In this document: positions 6,321-10,893 of the stretch, in pieces
Layout of the letters: each line of letters begins with the position of its first letter
How positions within the stretch are numbered: position 1 is the stretch's first letter
Source: Candidatus Hydrogenedentota bacterium
GTDB taxonomy: Bacteria > Hydrogenedentota > Hydrogenedentia > Hydrogenedentales > SLHB01
Assembly (NCBI GenBank): GCA_007118235.1
Contig: SKRY01000324.1
Location: 1-10,893 of the forward strand
Direction of reading: 5' to 3'
DNA length: 10,893 nt
Position numbers and translations under genes: made by a program
The notes under the pieces: generated by a model
Seen by the model: the letters and a program-made list of their open reading frames with translations, nothing else
Database searches by the model: none
What the model was told of the DNA's origin: nothing

Positions 6321-8486
6321 ATGAAGCTCAAGAAACTCGTCCCCTTGGTGGTTATCCTGATCATTCTCGCCGCCTTGGCCGCATACCGTTTGGCGCAGGA
6401 TGAACCCGTGGACATCCGGGAGGCGGCCCGCATCATCGATTTGATCCCAGCGGACATTGATGCGGAAGACGTCACGCGGGTGGAACTCTATGCCGGGGCA
6501 CATGCCGATAACCGGGTTGTGCTGGCGCGTGACGCCGCCGATGATGCCTGGAGGGTGGCTTCCCGCTACAACGCGCCCGCCAACAGCGCCGAAATCGACG
6601 CTTTTGCCGCCACATTGCTAAGCTTGGAAGCCCAGTACCGCGCCTCCGCCCCAGAGGACGTCCATCGCGAGCCCTATGGATTGAAGAACGGGCAAGCCTT
6701 CCACATAGAAGGCTACGCCGAGGATGATGACCCTCTCTTCCACATCAAGAGTGGGCGGGCGGCGAGTCCTCAAACCGTGTTTGTCACGCGAGCCGGGGAC
6801 GACGCCGTGTACGTCGCCGCCTTGGATTTGCGCGCCGAAGCCGGCGTCGCTGGCCCCCACGCGACTCCTTCTCACCAGGCGTGGCTGGACCGCGAACTCC
6901 TTGCGCTGGATCCGGACGAGGTGGAGGAGATCGAACTGACGATGCCGGACAAACGGCTGCTCCTGACGCGCGCATCCGGCGAAGAGGATCGGCCCGAGGA
7001 CGGGGCCGCAAACAATTCGCCAGGCGATCGCGTCATCCCCGATGCCGCGGAAGGCGCGTCCGTGGGCTTTGCTGCGCAGGAACCCGAAATGCCCGTGAAC
7101 ATCGAGAACCTGGAGCTGTTTGCTCCCGAGGACGAAGGCGAACCCCTCGGCCTGCAGCCCGGCTTCGATATGGCCCCGGACCAGCCCATGGGGCGACAGG
7201 ATCACGTCGAAACCCCAGCCCATGAGTGGACGCTTGCCGAGGGCGGACCCGGCGCGCCCGTGCGGGACGAGGGCATCGACACCATATTGCGGGCCATGGG
7301 CGGTTTGCAGGCGGAGGACGTGGTGGATCCCACTGACGATTGGGGACTGGATGAGGCCCCGTTCCGAGCCGATATTCGCCTTGTCGGCAACCCGGAGGAA
7401 TTGACCATTCTGGCAAGCCGCCCCGAACCCACCGGTCCGGGTTATGTCCGCATTGAAAGCACACGTGGCGATCTGGTGTACCAGCTCGAACCCCGGCGTT
7501 TCGAACAACTTTTCCCACGGGGAGGCGACCTTTTCGAGCTGCCCCGCTTGGATTTGGACACGGATGACCTCGCCCGCATTGAACTCACGCAGCCCGAGGG
7601 GACGGCCACCCTGATTCGAAGCGAGGACAGCGAGGAATGGGAAATTGAGTCGCCCACGGCGGACCTTAACGTCAACCACGGCGCCATCGAGACCATGGCC
7701 GCCGGCTTGGCCAGGTGGCGGGCGGCCGATTACGCCGATTCGATGGATGCCTTGGGCGCCGGAGAACGCCGCGTGCGCTTCGAAACCCATGGCGGAGACG
7801 TACACGAGATTGTCGCGGGCGAGACCTCGCGAAGCATCGATGGCGTCTACGCCCGGCTCGATGACCGCGACCCCCTGCTCGCCATGACGCGTTCCGATCT
7901 TCGGCGCGTGTTCGTCGAGCCACGTAACTTGTATGAGCGAACCCTAGTGGATCTCGCCACGGGCGACCTCGCCTCGCTGGGCATCGCACGGGAAGAGGAC
8001 TCCTACTGGCTTCAGCGGCGCGAGGATAGCTGGCTCCTGTCACAAGACGGCACATTTCAAGACGCAGGCGACGAGGCGGCGAACCGCCTGGCGCGCAGCC
8101 TCGTGAATCTTCAAGCCAACGATATCCTGTTCGACGCCACCGAGCTTCCTGGCGGCGTACTGGCCACGATTCAATTCGCCACCTTGGATGACGAAGAGTA
8201 CACGTTGACCATAGGGGAAGAAGAAGACGGCCACCATCCCGCCCTGTTTACGGGCGTGAGCCAGGTCCTGCTGCTTACGGATTTCGATGTGGCGGATCTG
8301 CTCATTTCCAGCAGCCGCTTGACAACCATGGACGGCGAGATGTCCAGCGAGGCGGAAGATGGCGGAGAGGCTTCCGGGATGGCCGACGCCCGCGAAGGCA
8401 CTTTGGTCCATGAAGACGATGATATGAAGATACTAACCGTGGAGCCCGAGGAACGGCCCATCACGTCAGGCGAATTTGACGAGTGA
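6321..8486 (+). CDS. DUF4340 domain protein, membrane-anchored, Gld-system partner
   Basis: DUF4340 proteins are often encoded beside GldG-like ABC genes; their function is not established. The 721-residue product starts with a basic MKLKK and one hydrophobic helix (about 6-23), so most of it should face the periplasm. The rest is acidic and contains four related modules pairing a strand like VTRVELY or LARIELTQ with a W-x-(V/I/L) core and a helix such as IDAFAATLLSLEA: about 49-107, 200-335, 415-470 and 552-604. The second module is split by an insert of about 84 low-complexity, acidic, Pro-rich residues (218-301). The tail (about 672-721) is also strongly acidic. GGAG lies 11 bases before the ATG, 83 bases after the fusion gene. 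Its stop overlaps the protease start by GTGA. The family call is confident; a structural or assembly role is inference. Confidence 0.85.
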   Translation: MKLKKLVPLVVILIILAALAAYRLAQDEPVDIREAARIIDLIPADIDAEDVTRVELYAGAHADNRVVLARDAADDAWRVASRYNAPANSAEIDAFAATLLSLEAQYRASAPEDVHREPYGLKNGQAFHIEGYAEDDDPLFHIKSGRAASPQTVFVTRAGDDAVYVAALDLRAEAGVAGPHATPSHQAWLDRELLALDPDEVEEIELTMPDKRLLLTRASGEEDRPEDGAANNSPGDRVIPDAAEGASVGFAAQEPEMPVNIENLELFAPEDEGEPLGLQPGFDMAPDQPMGRQDHVETPAHEWTLAEGGPGAPVRDEGIDTILRAMGGLQAEDVVDPTDDWGLDEAPFRADIRLVGNPEELTILASRPEPTGPGYVRIESTRGDLVYQLEPRRFEQLFPRGGDLFELPRLDLDTDDLARIELTQPEGTATLIRSEDSEEWEIESPTADLNVNHGAIETMAAGLARWRAADYADSMDALGAGERRVRFETHGGDVHEIVAGETSRSIDGVYARLDDRDPLLAMTRSDLRRVFVEPRNLYERTLVDLATGDLASLGIAREEDSYWLQRREDSWLLSQDGTFQDAGDEAANRLARSLVNLQANDILFDATELPGGVLATIQFATLDDEEYTLTIGEEEDGHHPALFTGVSQVLLLTDFDVADLLISSSRLTTMDGEMSSEAEDGGEASGMADAREGTLVHEDDDMKILTVEPEERPITSGEFDE

Positions 8487-9730
8487 ATCAGATGAATAAG
8501 CGTATCCGTTACATGATGTTCTTGACCGCGATTGTCCTTGCAGTCACAGGAGGCCACATTCAATGCGTGGACGCCGTCGAACTCATGGGCGACGCGGGGT
8601 CAAGCGAGGAACAACAAACAACCTCGACTCCTGCTGAACGGGAACAGCTCGCCGCCAACCCTTCCCCGGAGGTCTCGGGACCCCAGGACCCGATAGACGC
8701 GTCCCGCCGCAACGCGCTGGTCGAGGCCATCGAAAACACGGGTCCCGCCGTCGTCACCATCAATGTGATTTCCATTCAACGCGAACGGGCCGTCGATCCG
8801 TTCTATTTCGACTTCTTCGACCCCTTTGGTTTTCATCGGCGCGGACGCCAGCCTCGCGAACGCCGGGTTGAATCCGTGGGAACAGGCTTCTTCTTTGATG
8901 ATCAAGGCCACATTCTAACCAACAATCACGTTATCGAAAACGCCCATGAGATCGCCGTTTCGCTTCCGGACGGGCGCACGCTGGACGTGCAACTCGTGGG
9001 TCAAGACAATATCACCGACCTCGCGGTCCTCAAAGTCGCCGGCGAGAACGTGCCGAGCGCGCCGTTGGGCGACAGCGACGACCTGTATATCGGTGAATGG
9101 GTCATCGCCATCGGAAACCCCTTCGGCATCCTCATGAATGATCCCCAGCCCAGCGTGAGCGTGGGCGTCGTCTCCGCCAAGAACCGCCGGGTTGTGCCGC
9201 AGGCCGCTCCGCGCCGCCGCCTTTACCAAGACATGATCCAAACCGACGCCGCGATCAATCCCGGCAACAGCGGCGGCCCTCTCGTAACGGCGCGGGGGGA
9301 GGTCGTGGGCGTCAACACCATGATCTTCAGCGACGGCGGCGGCAGCGTCGGCCTCGGGTTCGCGATTCCCATAAACCGGGCGCGCCGCGTTGTGGACGAG
9401 ATTCTCCAATATGGACGGCGGCGCAATCCGTGGGCGGGATTTCACGTCACGGACGTGCGCGGCCTGCAAGCCCGCGTGGCTCAACACTTGGGTATTCAAA
9501 CGGATCAAGGCAGCCTGGTGGAGCGAATCCTGGAGGATTCCCCCGCTTATCGCGCGGGTTTGCGCGTCGGCGACGTCATCACCGCCATCGACGGAGAGCC
9601 CGTGGTCAGTTCAGCGGACGTGGACTACGCGATCTGGAGCAAGTTTGTTGGCGACACCATCACCCTTGAGGTGGAGCGCCGGGGTCAAACAAGGGAATTC
9701 ACCTTCGACATCGTGGAGCTTACCGACTGA
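8483..9730 (+). CDS. HtrA/DegP-family periplasmic serine protease with one PDZ domain
   Basis: A secreted trypsin-like protease or chaperone of the envelope. Its 415 residues comprise an N-terminal signal (basic MNKRIR then hydrophobic about 10-22, possible cleavage after VDA at 31), a low-complexity linker (35-70), the protease domain (about 75-312) and one PDZ domain (about 325-410). The catalytic triad is complete: His149 in LTNNHVIE, Asp179 in ITDLAVLKV and Ser263 in NPGNSGGPL. The loop DPFYFDFFDPFGFHRR (105-120) corresponds to the LA loop of DegP. A single PDZ resembles DegS or short HtrA proteins rather than two-PDZ DegP/DegQ, but the cleavable-looking signal argues for a soluble protein. 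The GTG start overlaps the DUF4340 stop; an in-frame ATG at 8492 is an alternative. Neither has a clear ribosome binding site, suggesting coupling to the upstream gene. Confidence 0.94.
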   Translation: MNQMNKRIRYMMFLTAIVLAVTGGHIQCVDAVELMGDAGSSEEQQTTSTPAEREQLAANPSPEVSGPQDPIDASRRNALVEAIENTGPAVVTINVISIQRERAVDPFYFDFFDPFGFHRRGRQPRERRVESVGTGFFFDDQGHILTNNHVIENAHEIAVSLPDGRTLDVQLVGQDNITDLAVLKVAGENVPSAPLGDSDDLYIGEWVIAIGNPFGILMNDPQPSVSVGVVSAKNRRVVPQAAPRRRLYQDMIQTDAAINPGNSGGPLVTARGEVVGVNTMIFSDGGGSVGLGFAIPINRARRVVDEILQYGRRRNPWAGFHVTDVRGLQARVAQHLGIQTDQGSLVERILEDSPAYRAGLRVGDVITAIDGEPVVSSADVDYAIWSKFVGDTITLEVERRGQTREFTFDIVELTD

Positions 9731-9732
9731 GT

Positions 9733-9760
9733 GGAGTGGAGGCTCCCTCTCCCCCACTCC
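9733..9760. other. Hairpin in the spacer between convergent genes
   Basis: GGAGTGG (9733-9739) pairs with CCACTCC (9754-9760). The stem can extend to ten positions with one A-C mismatch, leaving an eight-base loop. It begins two bases after the protease stop and sits in a 66-base spacer facing the sulfatase end. No T-tract follows on either strand, so a terminator role for both genes is possible but weak. Confidence 0.35.
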
Positions 9761-9796
9761 GCGCCAACACACCAGAACCCCGCGGATTCCGGAACC

Positions 9797-10893
9797 TCAC
9801 GATTCCCAATTCGCGTCCACCTCCCGGCCACCGGGTTTCTGCCAGGCGACTTCGCCGCCCCGCTGGATGTGCGCGCGCAAGGCCTCGGTGAGTTCGTTGT
9901 AGATGCCGCGGTTTTGATCGGAACGATCCGTGGTTTCTTGAGGATCCTCGGCGAGATTGAAAAGTTCAAAGGGGGCTTCGTGGTCGTTCTTCACGAGCTT
10001 CCAATCGCCCCGGCGCGCCGCCCAGATGGTCAGGCCCATGTACCGGTGGCCCCCCTCACGCCGCACCCAGAAGAGGTCGCGATCCAAGGATTGCGTTACG
10101 CCATTCACCAGGCTCGGCAAGATGTCCACGCCATCGATGTCGTGTTCGATGGAGATGCCCGCGGCCGCGCAAAACGTGGGGACCAGGTCCATCGTCAGCG
10201 CCACGGTATCGCTCTGGCTGCCGGGCTCGATGACGCCGGGCCAAACGGCGGCGAACGGCACGCGTATGCCGCCCTCGTACATGTCTTGCTTGCCGCCCCG
10301 GAGCGCGCCGTTCGAGGCGCCATGCGGCAAGGAACCCCCGTTGTCCGAGGTGAACACGACAAGCGTGTTCTCCGCGAGTCCGGTTTCTTCCAGCGCGTCC
10401 ATCAACCGGCCGATCTCGTGGTCCATGTGCTCTATGAGCGCCACGTTCGCCGCGCGGGTCTCGTCAATGTCCGGCTCCCGCTCTTGTACGCGTTCGAGCC
10501 ACTCCTCCGGCGGTTGAATGGGGAAGTGCGGCGCGAAATGCGACAAGAAGAGAAAGAACGGGTCATCGGCTTCCGCCCGTTCGTGCACGTAATCCACCGC
10601 CCAATCCGTGAACAGTTCGGTGGCGTGGCCGTCGGGATCAATCTCCTCGCGGTTGTGGCGCATGTAATTGATCCCATGGCGGCGGTGTCCCCAGTAGTCG
10701 TCCATCATGTCGCCCAGCCAGCCGTGGAAGTAATCGAAACCCCGGTTGTTGGGGTGATTCTCCTCCTCCAGGCCGAGGTGCCACTTCCCGATGAGGGCGG
10801 TGTGATACCCCGCGTCGCGAAGCATATCGGAAACCAGCACGGCATCCTGCGACAGGTAGCCCCAGTTGTTGTGGGGCGGCGTGCGGATGACGC
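9797..10893 (-). CDS. Arylsulfatase (type I sulfatase family), 5'-truncated by the window edge
   Basis: A sulfate-ester hydrolase, usually exported and acting on sulfated polysaccharides or other sulfate esters. The frame is open to the right edge: 364 complete codons are visible, against roughly 450-500 for the family, so the GTG at 10840 is internal. Numbering from the first visible codon, features are GYHTALIGKWHLG (Lys36, His38), APHFP (His122), FTSDNGGSLPHG with metal-binding Asp183-Asn184, and the active-site lysine loop GGKQDMYEGGIRVP (Lys201). The C-terminal part shows DLVPTFCAAAG, then DWKLVKN and ELFNLAEDPQE, normal for the family. The Cys/Ser-x-Pro-x-Arg motif that becomes formylglycine lies upstream, outside the window, so activity and maturation type cannot be judged. 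It converges on the protease gene and belongs to another operon. Substrate class is not readable here. Confidence 0.95.
   Translation of the reverse strand, partial: VIRTPPHNNWGYLSQDAVLVSDMLRDAGYHTALIGKWHLGLEEENHPNNRGFDYFHGWLGDMMDDYWGHRRHGINYMRHNREEIDPDGHATELFTDWAVDYVHERAEADDPFFLFLSHFAPHFPIQPPEEWLERVQEREPDIDETRAANVALIEHMDHEIGRLMDALEETGLAENTLVVFTSDNGGSLPHGASNGALRGGKQDMYEGGIRVPFAAVWPGVIEPGSQSDTVALTMDLVPTFCAAAGISIEHDIDGVDILPSLVNGVTQSLDRDLFWVRREGGHRYMGLTIWAARRGDWKLVKNDHEAPFELFNLAEDPQETTDRSDQNRGIYNELTEALRAHIQRGGEVAWQKPGGREVDANWES

Noticed and set aside
6618..7805. Minus-strand open frame of 395 codons opposite the DUF4340 gene
   Set aside because: No recognisable motif or ribosome binding site; the plus-strand frame continues from a signal anchor to a coupled stop and has family repeats.
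8564..8566. Lipoprotein cysteine (Cys28) in the protease signal peptide
   Set aside because: The residues before it (GHIQ) do not fit a lipobox; a signal peptidase I site after VDA is more plausible.
9957..10517. Plus-strand open frame of 186 codons opposite the sulfatase
   Set aside because: Ser/Pro/Arg-rich shadow translation; the minus strand carries clear sulfatase motifs over the same bases.

Overview
The window is GC-rich bacterial chromosome with tightly packed genes: seven genes read left to right and one partial gene reads right to left at the far end. I see no tRNA, rRNA, CRISPR array, insertion sequence or phage gene. The gene mix (three-piece proton-translocating transhydrogenase, Gld-type ABC system with a DUF4340 partner, HtrA protease, arylsulfatase) fits a Gram-negative from the PVC/FCB side of the tree, such as planctomycetes or the Hydrogenedentota. 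That placement is inference from gene content and is weak.

Region 1 (1-2409) is the end of a pntAA-pntAB-pntB operon. It encodes the membrane transhydrogenase that uses the proton gradient to make NADPH from NADH. The first gene is cut by the window edge. pntAB and pntB overlap by four bases. The operon closes with a GC-rich hairpin and then a convincing intrinsic terminator.

Region 2 (2410-2666) is a leader of about 250 bases with no convincing gene. It probably holds the promoter and 5' UTR of the next operon.

Region 3 (2667-9730) looks like one transcription unit of four genes. These are a GldA-like ABC ATPase, an 860-residue protein fusing a GldF-like permease to a GldG-like periplasmic protein, a membrane-anchored DUF4340 protein, and a secreted HtrA/DegP-family serine protease. 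The DUF4340 and protease genes overlap by four bases, which suggests translational coupling. The likely theme is a cell-envelope ABC machine with a large periplasmic part plus a periplasmic quality-control or processing protease. The substrate of this class of ABC system is not known to me. Unusual points are an alternating-histidine stretch in the GldG part and a long acidic, proline-containing insert splitting one DUF4340 repeat.

Region 4 (9731-10893) is a 66-base convergent spacer with a hairpin, then the C-terminal three quarters or so of a type I sulfatase on the minus strand. The sulfatase start and its catalytic Cys/Ser motif lie beyond the right edge.
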